DNA from: Centropus unirufus
Taxonomy: Eukaryota; Chordata; Aves; Cuculiformes; Centropidae
DNA: 64,000 nt
NCBI GenBank assembly: GCA_013397695.1
Contig: VYZI01000254.1
Location: 920,920 to 984,919 of the forward strand
Direction of reading: 5' to 3'
The notes below the pieces were generated by a model. The model did no database searches and was not told where the DNA came from. It saw nothing but the letters and a program-made list of their open reading frames with translations. The translations under genes were made by a program, and so were the position numbers. Positions within the stretch are counted from its first letter, which is position 1, and each line of letters opens with the position of its first letter. This document shows positions 27,871 through 39,765 of the stretch, piece after piece.

Positions 27871-28814
27871 AGGAAGATAGACGCAGAAGGAGTGTAGTAT
27901 CAGTGCAGACAGTCACATGAGTGGGCAGCATAGACACCACTGGTCAAGAGGAGCATGACTTGATTTCTCAAGCAGCATTTTTCAGCCTCATGTCCTGAAT
28001 GGAATTTTCACAACCACCCATAAACATTTAATTTAAGTACAAGATTCCAAATAAATCAACGCAAGTCCTACAAAATTGATAGGAAATGCTTCTAACATCT
28101 TTTTTTTATAATTTTATGACATGTCAGAAGCTTTTTGAAAATACCATCCTAGAAGTCTACACTTCTGGTGGTCCATTAAAAAGCCCATGTTTAATTTCCA
28201 TGCAGTGTTACATGCTGACTCTGAATCAACATGTGTCTTTGCCCTAATGTAGACCATTACTGATGGCATCATCAATCAACCACCTTAGAAACATAATAGT
28301 AGCAATGAAAAAAAAAAATCATGTTTACTGGCTTGAGATTTCATTAAGCACAAGCACAACTTAGGACTTACTCTTCTTAAAAAAAAGGAGAGCTCCTGGA
28401 AATTTATCCATATATTTGATGTTGACCCCACCATAGTAGTTCAAGAAAAATAAAAAATGTACTACACCAGAGTATATATCCCTAGCATTACTGAAGCAGA
28501 TAAGTCTCTGTATGAACTCTGTGTGACAGGTGCCACACAGTATGTTCGTTATGTCCGGGTGGCATATTACTGTATGTCCTACAGATTTACCCACCAAATA
28601 ATCCTGCCGCTTGGTTAAGAGTTTCTCTGCTATGAGGATGGTTTATGGCTTCCACTTACACGTGCTTTTTTCTGCTCTTCTCCCTGGATTGAACAAGTTT
28701 TCACAAAAAAAAGGAATTCTGGAAGAATTGTTTACAGTGGTGCTTGTATAGGTGGTGATTCAATTATGACATCAGCTGTGGGATTTTTCCACATACAACC
28801 TGTCTTCACATAAA

Positions 28815-30620
28815 TGCAAAGGTTGGAAGAGATCTCTGGGCACTGTCTTGTTTAACCTCCCCTACTAAAGGCAGGGACACAGGTCACTTGGGGCTAAGCC
28901 CATTCATGTTTTGAATACCTTCAAGGATGGAAACTCCACAACATCTTTAATAACCTGTACTGGCATTTGACCATCTTCATAGTTTTCTTATGTTTAAACA
29001 GAATTTTCTGTATTTTAATTTGTGCCCATGGTCTCTTGTCCTGTCTCTGGGCACCAGTATGGCACCAGTCTGGCTTCTTTTCCTTTTCTGCCCCATGAGG
29101 TACTTGCACACACTGATAAGATCCTCCTAGGCCTTCTCTTCTCCACGACGAACAGTCCCAGCTCTCTCAGTCCTTCCTCATATGACAGTTTCTCTAGTCC
29201 CTTAATCATGTTGATGGTCCTTTGCTGCCCTTCCTCCAGTGTGTTCATGTCTCTCTTGTACTGGTGAGCCCAGAGCTGGGCACAGCATCCCACATGTGTC
29301 TCGCTGTTGCTGAGCAGTGGGGAAGGATCACTGACCCTTGACCGACTGACAATACTCTGCATAACACAGCCTGAGAAGTTATTGACCTCCTTTGTTGTAA
29401 GGGCATGTTGCTGGCTCATGATCTACTTGTACCACCAGAAGCTTCAGGAACTTCTCTGTAAAGCTCCTTTCCAGCCAGGCCCTCAGCATGTAGTGGTGTC
29501 TGGGGTTGTCCCTCCCAAGGTACAAGACTCTGCTTTTCCCTCTGTTAAACTTCATGAAGCTCCGGTCATCCCATTTCTCCTGCTTGTTGAGGTACCTCTG
29601 GATGACAAGACAGGTATCAAGTGTATCAATAACTCCTCCCAAATTTGTACCACCTTCCCTTTGTCCCAATATATAGATTGTTAATGTGAGTGTTAAACTG
29701 CATTTGTCCTAATACCCACCCCTCTAAAAACTAGTGGATGGGATGGTTGGACTTTGTGCCACTGATCTCAATCCTTTGAGTTCAGCAGTTCAGCAAGTTT
29801 GCAGTCTATCTCAAGTTTCCACTTATCTAGCCTGTACTTCATCAACTTGTCAATGAGGATATTATATGATACAGTGTTACAAAATTTTACTAAAGGCAAA
29901 ATAAATAGTATCAACTCCCCTTCATCATCCACCAAGAAAGTTATTTCACTGTAGAAATCTATGAGGTTGGTTAAGCATCATTTCCCCTGTGTAAATCCAC
30001 ACTGACTAGTGACAGTCATTGCTCCTCCTTGGAGACCTCCTGTTGCATTTACTTGATTTCCCATCAATTGGGATGGGACATTCTTATGCTTGGATGAGGC
30101 AATTCTTCAAAACCAGCCAGGACTCCAGGACCACTCTTTTCCTCAGGGTCGTATCCCCTGATATTCTTCCAAGAATATGTCTAAACAGGTCAACCTGTTC
30201 TGCCGGGTGGAGATCCTACTTTTTGCCTTGCTTCCTCAGCTTGGGATCCTAAATTCTCCCATTTCCTGGTTGCAGCAGGCAAAGCTTTCTCTCCCTGTCA
30301 CATTCCTGACAAGTTCCTGCTTGTTCGTAAGTACAAGATCACATAGAGCATTATCCCTTATCAGCTCCTCTATGGCCTATTTTATGAAGTTGACATCTGT
30401 GTGCTCAGAAAACCTACTGCATTACCTCTGACCTGCTGTTTTGTCCCTCTAGCAGGTATCACTGCAGTTGAACTGCCCCAAGAAGACCAGTCTCTCAAAC
30501 TGATTCCAGTTGTATGAAAAATGCCTCATCTACTTCTTCCTGATTATGCGTTCTATAGCAAGCACCCACTACAATGTTGTCCACGTTGTCGGCCTGCTAA
30601 TCCTGACAAATTATCTATCA
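28815..30620 (-). mobile_element. Degenerate CR1 LINE (ORF2 relic), antisense to GRM3
   Basis: Read on the minus strand, this is a CR1 element running from the ORF2 endonuclease to the 3' UTR. The endonuclease block NIVVGACYRTHNQEEVDEAF lies at about 30516-30578. Reverse-transcriptase pieces (CGFTQGK and NLIDFY) are near 29930-30010. C-terminal ORF2 pieces follow, including KWDDRSFMKFNRGK and NPRHHYML near 29500-29580, YKRDMNTLEEGQQR near 29230 and RELGLFVVEKRRPR near 29150. The 3' UTR lies at 28815-29040. Stops and frame changes break the ORF, so it is inactive. The endonuclease joins the late part of the reverse transcriptase with most of the intervening domain missing, which indicates an internal deletion. 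CR1-like sequence may extend rightward to about 31060. Confidence 0.85.
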
Positions 30621-33608
30621 GCTGGCTCATTGCCAGGTAGAGAGTACCACTCAGACTTCCAACATGCATGACCAAAGAAGCCTCCATTTCCCAACTCAAC
30701 AAACAAAGGCTGCCTAGTTCTTCTTCAGTATAGGCCAGGCTCTTATACTTGCACAGCACTAGAGAAGATCCAGTCCACCTTTTTCTCATCGTGACTGGTG
30801 CTGCCAGCTTTGCTGACTTCTTCGCACAGCTCCTTGGTGTGAACAGAAATCCTTCACACCTCCTGCAAAAAAGGAGAATGACTCCTACAGCCTCAATTTC
30901 AGGCCTCAGGCACCCCATGAGCCCCAAAACTGGAGCTGAATGTTCCCTCAGGAGCTCAGTCTGGTGTCTGGTATAACTATATGTGGCCAATTCTCTGGGG
31001 CCACCTCTATGCATGACAATTCTACATGGGGAAAGCTCTAACCCTACACCTGACACTAAGCCTAAACCTAGCCCTAGCTCTCATGGCTCCACGTTGACAT
31101 TTTTTCCTATATAGAGCTGTCCCACAGAGAGCTGGAGCACAGGGGATTGTCATGCACAGGGTTGTCTTGCCAAGAATTGTTCCCACAGACAATTGTCCAG
31201 TGGTCAGATGTCTGGGAAGATCTGTTCATTACAATTCAGTCTGGGTCAGTCCTGTTCAGCAAGGGATGATTGCCCCTGTGGGCACCGAGGACCATATCAT
31301 GGGGCATCCTCCTTGCTCTGCACACAGACACAGCCTTCAGCAAAGTTTCTAGTCCTCTTCTGTAGATATTTCTGCACACTGCTGAGCCTGTTAGCTACCC
31401 AGCACCTCCAGTTAGCTCTCCCCAATACCTGCAACAAGAATGCCCAGCCGTACCTAACCAGGAGTCCACTCAGACAAATTCTCCAAGCTGGTCAAGGACA
31501 GCTGATGAGGATTCTTAGACACTGCTGGACATCACTAGAACTAACAGCCTACTCCAGGAATCCTCTCCTAGCAGCAGCAAGACACCTTGATGCACCTTGT
31601 ATTGTTCCCAAAAGTCCCCAATAATCCCAGAATTTGTTCCCAGAAGGTATAGACAAGCCCAAAGCAGAAGCCAGGAGGTGCTTTGAAAACTGTTAATTTT
31701 TCAGTTTTCAGTTTCAATTTCAACAGTGGCAGACACTGTTGGCTTCATTATCAAAAATTTAAAGGGGAGCTACTGAAAAGATAGATTTCTCTGATGCCAT
31801 TGTTTTTCATGCAGCGGTCTACATTGATTTCAGAATCAAAGTTATATTGGAACATGATCTGATTAAATAAGTACACATAACACAATTTCACAGCAGCCCC
31901 ATTATCTAGCATATTTATGGGAATTTTCAATTGGATCACCTTACACAAAAGATTAGAACATGCAACATTAACATGGGAAGAGGAAAGTACCCAGACTTTT
32001 CTAGTTAAACTGGTTATAATAAAATCAAGTGTCAAAAGTTGTTACTGTTTAGACAAGTTCTTCCTGCATTTTCCATTGGGGTAATTCTGGCTCAAAAAGG
32101 TTGCCCTCCTGACAGTCGTTCCTGCCTGCAATCCTAGTAGGATTGCCTCCATTCTGCCAGCACACCAGTGGCTATGCGGCCAGATTACACACTGAACTAC
32201 TGAAATGATCTGGGTTAAAGGGAACCCTGTGGAACAGGGCTATTTTTAAACCAAGTAATTTAATTGAGTGTACAATTGTGTCAGCACAGCTGAGCTACTT
32301 CAAAAGGCACAAGCCCTAGCAGAGCAAGGTGGGGAGCAGGGCTTTGTTAGTGAAGAGAATTTACCTTGAAATTAATGCCTTCATTTATCTCACTTTATAA
32401 GAAAAATCCCAGTTCTGTTTGACCTGTGTAAACAGTGCCCAGGTCAAGACCCACTCAGAACTGACTCCAGAACCCTACAGATGAAGTGCAGAGAGGTGAA
32501 AGAGAAAGCACATCTGGAAACATTAAGGTGTCCCTTTCTCACGCTGTCCCTGTAGGCTCTTCCATATTGATCACCCTGTGAGAACTGAGCACCATTTTAT
32601 GGTGGGTGACAAATCTACCTTGCATAAAGAGTTATTATTAATTATATGATCACATTAATTATACTTACTGCTGACAAAGCACTTGATGCTCAATATATAT
32701 GCAGAAAGCAACAAAGTCCATTCCCTATATTATTTCTCATTTTGTACCACTTATTTCTGACAAGGACATATGAGAATCATTCCCATGGAAGAAAGCTAAT
32801 CTCAAAGGATTGCAGGAGTGTAACTAAGAAAAAATGAACCGTGGATGTATAATCATTCAACTTAAGCTGTAGAGTTTAAAGCAGTTTAATTTAACATGTT
32901 AATTAAGGAATTTGCTTGGAAGAAAAGAATATAAACTAAAAGTGAGGCATTTAACTGGCAACTACCATTGAACAAAAAGGAAGAAAGTTGCAGCAAAGTC
33001 ACACTGACAAATGTCCTAAGGCAACTACTCTAAAATACTATAGCCTAACAAACAAATCATTTCCAAGCCTAAAACTTTTTTTCTCAAAGTCAAGGTACCT
33101 TTGTCACTAGCTCTTATTTTCACTCCAGATCAAACTTGTGTTCCGGCAAAGGATTGTTCAAGTCCTCTGATTTGAATTGAGGCTGGAGGCTGAACTCGTT
33201 TTCAAATTGATGTTTTGCATGAGGTATCTACCCTAATCTCACATAAAGCATGGTATATGCAAGCCAGTTTCCACTGCAGCCAGCTTTGCCAAGTTGTTGC
33301 ATGACACATGATACAGGCAACTTCGTGAATAATTTAGGAATTGAGGACATGGAGGATGAAAGAGAGCAGAACTACCCTGCTATAACTAAAATGAGGGAGA
33401 ACACAATCAAGCTCCTCCTGATACGCAGAGACACATGGGCACCATCAGCACCATACATTTCACTCATATAAACCTAGGACTGTGAAAGATAAGGATACAA
33501 CAGATGTTTCACCATCTCCAGGACTCTGATTTTTGTTGTATGATAACTCTTCTGCGTTTCAGACCTTTCCATATTGAAGCACGGCGCATTGTGCCCATTC
33601 TCTTCTAG

Positions 33609-33783
33609 GTGCAAACCACCACCATGTGCATCTCAGTAAGCCTGAGCGGCTTTGTTGTGCTGGGCTGCTTGTTCGCACCCAAAGTGCACATCATCCTCTT
33701 CCAGCCCCAGAAGAACGTGGTCACTCACAGGCTCCATCTCAACAGGTTCAGTGTCAGTGGGACCGGGACCACTTACTCCCAGT
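33609..33783 (+). CDS. GRM3: GRM3 exon 5: TM7 and proximal C-terminal tail
   Basis: This exon encodes expected residues 798 to 856 (first base). It begins on a whole codon (VQTTTMC) after TCTTCTAG and ends in phase 1 (TYSQ plus one base) before GTAAGT. It holds the seventh membrane helix (CISVSLSGFVVLGCLFAP) and the start of the cytoplasmic tail (KVHIILFQPQKNVV, then RFSVSG). The helix and the tail are intact. The exon also stays open in the +1-shifted frame (57 codons without a stop); see the finding on exon-4 skipping. Confidence 0.98.
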
Positions 33784-36700
33784 GTAAGTAATAAAACTGC
33801 CACTTTTCTGTAAGGATATGGGGTTATGGTGAATTTGGGTAAAGGCAAGATGGCTTTTTTACCAGCAACAGAAAGACATTTATAGGCTGGCCTATGTACC
33901 CTGTAAAAGCATCACTTCATTTTTATCTGGTGAGAAAAACTCATCCCCCTACCATGGGAATCAGAGGTTGCTTTGAATCTTGCTGAAGTCAGCAGGAAGT
34001 TTTCAGCCGGCTCTGACTCCATAGCACTGCACACAGCAAGCAGAACCTGTCATTCACTGTCACTCTCACAGAAGCAAGAGAAACAGCCTGCCCTGGAGTA
34101 TTTCTGTCAAAATGACAAGCCAGCAGGACCTGGGCCACAATGCAGCAGGCTCTCAATGGCTCTTGTCACCTGCATTATAAGGAAATGTTCCAAGTCTGCA
34201 GCAAAGATATACAAGGGATGGCATACACTGTATCTGTATGCAGAGTGTGAGCAATATCCTTTGTAAATTCCACAGCTGGGAGAAGCAATCAGTGCTCTAA
34301 GGGCAACTCATTGGCTCTGCCTTCGTCCTCTCCTTCATCTTCAGTCCAAGCAGATGCATAGCCATGATTTTGAATTCAGGCTGTTACTCCAGTTCTGGGT
34401 GAGATGTTTAGAGATCTGGAGGGGAGCAGGAGGGAGGAAGAGTGTTAAAATAAAAAAAAAATAGGCCACCTGTATGGGTTTTTTTCCTTGTTAAACTTAA
34501 CTAGTCAAGGATGGGAGCACACAGCATCTTGTTCATTGAGCTCTGCAGACAGCATGTCTAACCTGGAAAGCTAATTGGAAAAGTGCACTGCAACTATAAA
34601 GTGGCAAGGAACAAAAATATACCAAGAGGGGACACAGGGCAAAGCCTGCCAGCAATTTCACACTAACCTAGCCTCAGGTTTTTTGAGTATTAGATACATT
34701 TAGAAATTTTCTAGGAACCTGTGGTGTTTCAGATTTCAGACAGAACATGGAAGGAGCTTTGGACCCTGTTGTGTGCCCCACTGGCAGGGATTAGGACATA
34801 AAGTACCTTCAGCCATCTCGGGTTCTCCCATCCCAAACCGTACTGCATCATGAATCCCTATGGTCCCTTAAAAAGAAAACAGTCATATAGCTTTACATGT
34901 CACTCCTGTCATCAGAGTTAGGGTGCCCCGCCCTCACACCAGAACCCAAAATCTCCTTGTTATTTTGTAAAATTAAAACCAAGAGAGGTGGGATGGTTCT
35001 AAGTGCCGAGCACTCCCAAAAGGACTGGATTTGCAAGACCAAAGGATTCCAAATAACCTTCAGAAGTTTGATCCCTTGATGAAAAGGTAAGTCCCATGAC
35101 ATCATTTTGATACGTTGTGAATTCTGTATTAGTCTTACCGAGTATTTTTAATTCTCTCATACTAGAGAATAAGCTCAGAAATTAATTTGATTAATGGATT
35201 AATGGCTACTTTTGTACAGGACTGAACTTTGGAATTTGATATTTTTAGTAAAACAGCTCGATAACACACGTGCATGCAAGTATACATGCAAATGAAAGAC
35301 AAATCTTCACATAAAAAGTTTACTTTTTCTAGTTTGTACATAACTTTGAGACATTCAGGAAAGTATAGAAATCCAGACTTAAAATTTCTCGATATTTCAT
35401 TGTTTAGAGAGGTGCCTGCAGTCATTTACTTTTTCTACTTATACCTAATTGAAGATGGGCTGGTTATCTTTGTCTTTTTGGACCACAGCAAGACATGGAC
35501 CTGGAAGTAAGAGTCCATCACATATAATAGAAAAAGCCCTATAGCTTCCATCTAGGATGATTATTTGGGAAAATAACACTGAAAGTTAATTTTCTATTAC
35601 AGTGTCAATATTTTTAAGAAATAAAATTTTCCCTTAGTCCTTTCCATTTATTTGTATATTATTTTAAATAAATTTTAATGTTTTTAATTGTTTAGTCACT
35701 AATAAACCTCCAATAAAAGTTTGTCATCTAAATAGATTCTAATTTATGTCTAAAATATGACTCTCATCAGTCCCAGGGCTCTCAGCTTGTTTTTATTTTG
35801 GTCATGATGGTTTTCATTAGTCAGAAACTGCTTAATATGAGACTGACCAAAACTAGCTCCAAGGCATTCTAGTAATAGGAGCATGTGAAAAGCCGGCTCT
35901 TGTTCATTGTCAGAGCTTTAGAGGACAGGAGTATCCAAGTTTCTATAAAGGGCAGTGTGTTTCCCTGTTTCCCTTCTCCATGGATTCCCACCTCCATGGT
36001 ATCTCAGGGCTGCTGCCACCTTTCCATTCCATCAGTCATTAAAGGCATGAGCATACTGAACAGCAAATAAGGATAGTTTTTAACATAGTTCCTTGAACTG
36101 TAAAACACTATGAGAAAAGGTGACACTCATGGTGCTCTTGGGTAAAGTATAAGCTCTAAATGTGTATTGCAATTACATCCCTAAATTGAGACATGGAGGG
36201 AGGACCTGAGGCAATTGTCACCCATATCAGCTGCAGTGCGGTAAAGGACATGAGAGCTAAACTGTAGTCACCTCAATGCAGCTCCTCTTCGCTACTGCTT
36301 GCTCTGCAGAAAGCAAGTAGAGGTGAATTCTTGACGGCTAAAAGAAACTTGTTTTAGAGACACCAAGCTTTGTTAGTTTTAACAGCTCAAATCCAGACTA
36401 CAACAGAATACAGACTTCAGCTGAAGAGAGGCGTGATATATGTACACTTAGGTATATGACGTATTTTGAAACATACATATGCACACACATTTATTTGAAT
36501 CCCAAATTCATGTTTGGCAGAGTGCTGCGTAAGTTCTGCTTCACCTGAATCCCCCATCAGGATTTACCCCAGTTTTCCTATATTCTTTTTTATGGACTTG
36601 GCAGAGATATTCACATAAGGTAGGGGGTTAGCACCCATAAATCTTCCCAGAGAACTCAGGAGTGCTTTGAGCACCTACATGATTCAGGCTGAACATTTCC

Positions 36701-39234
36701 ATCCAGAAGGTGACATTCATCCACGTTATACCCACATGGAGAGCTGCACACAGACTTGAGCTCCTCCAGGTGTCCTCCACATGGGTCAGAAAAAGAATTG
36801 AAGCCAGTGTTTATAGCCAGGCGGGTATATTCTCTCGCAGCACTTACTTTCCCAACCCTTGCTCCAAACTAGTCCTAATATATAGCTTTTATACATGATT
36901 AACTCAAAGTTGTCCAGCTGTGAGCATGAGTAGAGGAAGTGGCACACAGAAAGCAAGTTTGAATCTGCCTACTCCTTACTATGAAAGCATGCTGCAAGGT
37001 GCCTACAGCAGTGCAAGGCTCTTGTGTTTTACCTCTGGTTCTCTGCTTGGATTTTTTAAGCAAAAGGAGGAGCAGCCAGGAAAGAGGAGATCAAAAGCTT
37101 GAACTGCAGGTAAATCAAGACTTCTGGTCCTGTTTTTTCCCTTGGCCACAACACAAGGCAAAATGGAGGTGATAAAGGGTCTGTAGCAGGTCCAGCAATA
37201 TTTTAAGAAAGCTCTTGGCTGCTCCTGTAAGGCACAAGGAGAAACTCATAACCCTGCAGGGCTCATAATTAACATTGCCACGGTCTGCAAGGAAAAGGTA
37301 GATCTTTTGTTTAGTCTCAGAGAGAGATGGATACTCAGTGTGAACACTTCACTCCATCCAGCAGAGTTCATAACTGCCTCCCAGCATTATAAGTGAGTCA
37401 CGTGCTGTGAAAGAAGCCTGGGAACTGAAGATCAGGGCCTTGTTTCTTGCCTACCACCATATTTCTCTTTCCAACTTTGACATCCTCCTGATCCAGTTAC
37501 TGTAATATTTGAGCTATTCATACTCTTCAAGAGGTTGGACTTTAAAAAGGCCCTGAAGCTAAAAACATTCTGGGTGAATGACTGATGTTCACAGAAACAA
37601 AATGCCTTAGTATCTTGTCATACTGCAATAGAACAGGGATTTGAATCAAGTCTCCTAACCAGTACTGAGTTTTCTATTTGCTAGCAATAAATAGAAAAAA
37701 AAATAACAATTATATAAATGTCAGGTCAGTGTGCTGTTATATTATACCGAGTTAATATTCACAAAATCATAGACATGATGCCCTGCCCTTTTACCTACAA
37801 ATGATTGCATTCATGTATGTGACTCACAACACATATCCAGGTCATGAGAGGTCCAACTCCATCTGCCCAATTCAGAACATGGTCTCATTCTTGGCTCACC
37901 AGTAAGTAGGTTAGTCCAGTAGGTGCCTCTAAATGTCTCTTTTTAAAGTAGTTATGTGTTCCATTTATATTTAATCAGTCAATGAAAGAATTAGAAATCG
38001 TAGCTAAGTTGACAAAAGTATGACCTATTCTGAAAATGATGCTGAGCATCTTTAGACAACCAGTCCACAAGTGAGACTGTAGCCAGCACTAGTTTTGGAA
38101 GACTAAGCATGCCCTTGTCAGCTGCATAAATTGCTTTTTACACTGGATGATTGAGTTTACTAAATCATTGCCTGCTGTGTGTTTTCTTTGATGAAGGCAT
38201 CACATTTCTCTGGGTCACTGTTATCATTAACCTAATGTATCTTTCAAAAAACAGCTTTATGGTGCCATGAGCAAAGATGTCACAGAGTATCTAAAAACAC
38301 ATTCGTGATGCCCAACAGATAATTTTAACAAAGACGGACAAACCAGCTTGCATTTAAATTAAAATCCACAAGGCTTTAGCAGAATAGTAATATATCCTAC
38401 AGTCAAAATACAAATACTTTTAGAAACAGATTTTGATAGTCAGATTTTATTGTCATCTTCTATCACTGAAGCAAGGAAAATCTGATGAATAAAATAACAG
38501 GCAATGTAGACAAGGGTATCAGAATCTGGCCCTCCCCTCTGGATGCATATTGAATGTTGATGCAGATCTAGAAGTAAAGGGTACTGTGACCAGAAAATAT
38601 TCATGAATTAGGTGAGAAATAACCTTGCATTCAAACGGTTATTTAAAAATTTCTTGACTCCATCAAACATGGACATAGAGTTCTTTTTTACTTAAAAAAT
38701 AGATCAACACAGTTTTACCGTGCAGAGGTGACTCCTCTCCTAGATTTAAAAACTCATGTTTTATTCCAAGAATGCCCATTCCAATTATGTGAAAGCTTGA
38801 AGCATTTCTTGCCAATAAAGCACAAAAACGCAAAGGTTCAATTTTATTCTATAGAGATATCTTAGCACCTCTCCAGCTACCTTAATTCACACTATCAGGC
38901 AAAGTGCTATAAAGTGAGACCCAGTGGCCCAGAATCGTCAAAAAGCCTTCATGTATTTCATCCAAACACTCCTTTGAGTTTAGTCGCCCTAAGTGCTCTC
39001 AACAGTCAGCAAAGAGAAAGCATATTCCTCCTTTAGCCTCAGATCTGAATTGCCTTGCAAAGGTGCAAGCAGTGCCTCTGCAGCTCCACTGCTGCACTCA
39101 CATAGAGAACTTCTCATTGGGTGTCTTGGTTAAATTGGGTGGGGCGGTCCAGCTCAACATAAATTCTAATCCTGTACATTGTAATTTTTGTCTGCCCTGA
39201 AGACAGTTGATTTTCCCCTCTCTTTCTCTTTCAG
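33784..39234 (+). other. GRM3: GRM3 intron between exons 5 and 6 (5.5 kb)
   Basis: A GT-AG intron, with donor GTAAGT and a strong pyrimidine tract with TTTCAG before 39235. It is AT-rich, especially around 35580-35760. Short open frames (for example 33973-34266) lack any recognisable domain. I identified no mobile element, RNA gene or simple repeat of note. Confidence 0.85.
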
Positions 39235-39308
39235 CATCTGCCAGCATGTATGTACCAACTGTCTGCAACGGAAGGGAAGTTCTGGACTCCACCACTTCAT
39301 CCCTGTGA
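39235..39308 (+). CDS. GRM3: GRM3 exon 6: C-terminal end of mGlu3 and stop
   Basis: This last coding exon begins with two bases that complete Ser856. It continues as SASMYVPTVCNGREV and ends TTSSL followed by TGA at 39306-39308. The terminal Ser-Ser-Leu fits a class I PDZ ligand, consistent with scaffold binding described for group II receptors. The four exons together give 724 codons including the stop. With the usual 156-codon first coding exon this makes 879 residues, the normal mGlu3 length. Confidence 0.97.
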
Positions 39309-39439
39309 TCGTGACTTACAGTTCAGTTCCTGAGTTTTTAGACTGTTAGGCAAAATTTTGCACATGTTGTGCACTCCAGAAAACATCAGAAAACAAAGGA
39401 AATCAAAAGAAAACTAGCAACTTTTTTTAGAAACCGTGT

Positions 39440-39445
39440 AATAAA
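39440..39445 (+). promoter_or_regulatory. Proximal AATAAA polyadenylation signal candidate
   Basis: A canonical AATAAA lies 132 bases after the GRM3 stop, in GTGTAATAAATTATT, with a T/G-rich stretch just downstream. Use would give a short 3' UTR lacking the Pumilio-type site. Confidence 0.5.
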
Positions 39446-39759
39446 TTATTTTTGAGGATTGTACAGTATATAGTGATGTTCTGGAACTTTTTAGACTGAT
39501 TTTAGCTCTCTGTTGTTAACGGTTATAAAGGACATGTAAATAACCATGGTTCACAATGTGCATAGTCCTGCAGTAAGGGAGTGGTTTGTTGCAAGCGCAG
39601 CTACAACGTTAGGTGACTTCTTTCCTATAAAATTTTTGTAGCTCCTTGTTGTAATTAACTTAGACTGCATTTCTATGTTGTATATTACAGTTACCTTACG
39701 TGTAACAGATGATTGGTTTTCTCAGCACAAAACAGCAGTATTAATGTAAAGGCACCAAT

Positions 39760-39765
39760 AATAAA
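39760..39765 (+). promoter_or_regulatory. Distal AATAAA polyadenylation signal of GRM3
   Basis: A canonical AATAAA lies in CCAATAATAAAAAGAT, followed within about 30 bases by a T/GT-rich segment (TTTCATTTTTGTTTCTTCC). This arrangement is typical of a functional 3' end and is the better candidate for the main GRM3 terminus. Confidence 0.65.

Larger units (their letters stand above)
26607..33608 (+). other. GRM3: GRM3 intron between exons 4 and 5 (7.0 kb)
   Basis: A GT-AG intron, with donor GTAAGT at 26607 and acceptor TCTTCTAG ending at 33608. It contains an old sense CR1 remnant (about 27680-27870) and a long antisense CR1 (about 28815-30620, perhaps to 31060). From 31060 to 31640 there is a more GC-rich stretch of unknown nature that may belong to the same insertion. 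The rest shows nothing recognisable. Confidence 0.85.

Noticed and set aside
29015..29669. Minus-strand frames of 96-134 codons as possible host genes
   Set aside because: Their sequences match the C-terminal part of CR1 ORF2 and belong to the degraded element at 28815-30620.
31030..31080. Telomere-like words (CCTAAACC, AACCCTA) suggesting an interstitial telomeric repeat
   Set aside because: The copies are irregular and not in a tandem six-base register; more likely part of the adjoining repeat or chance.
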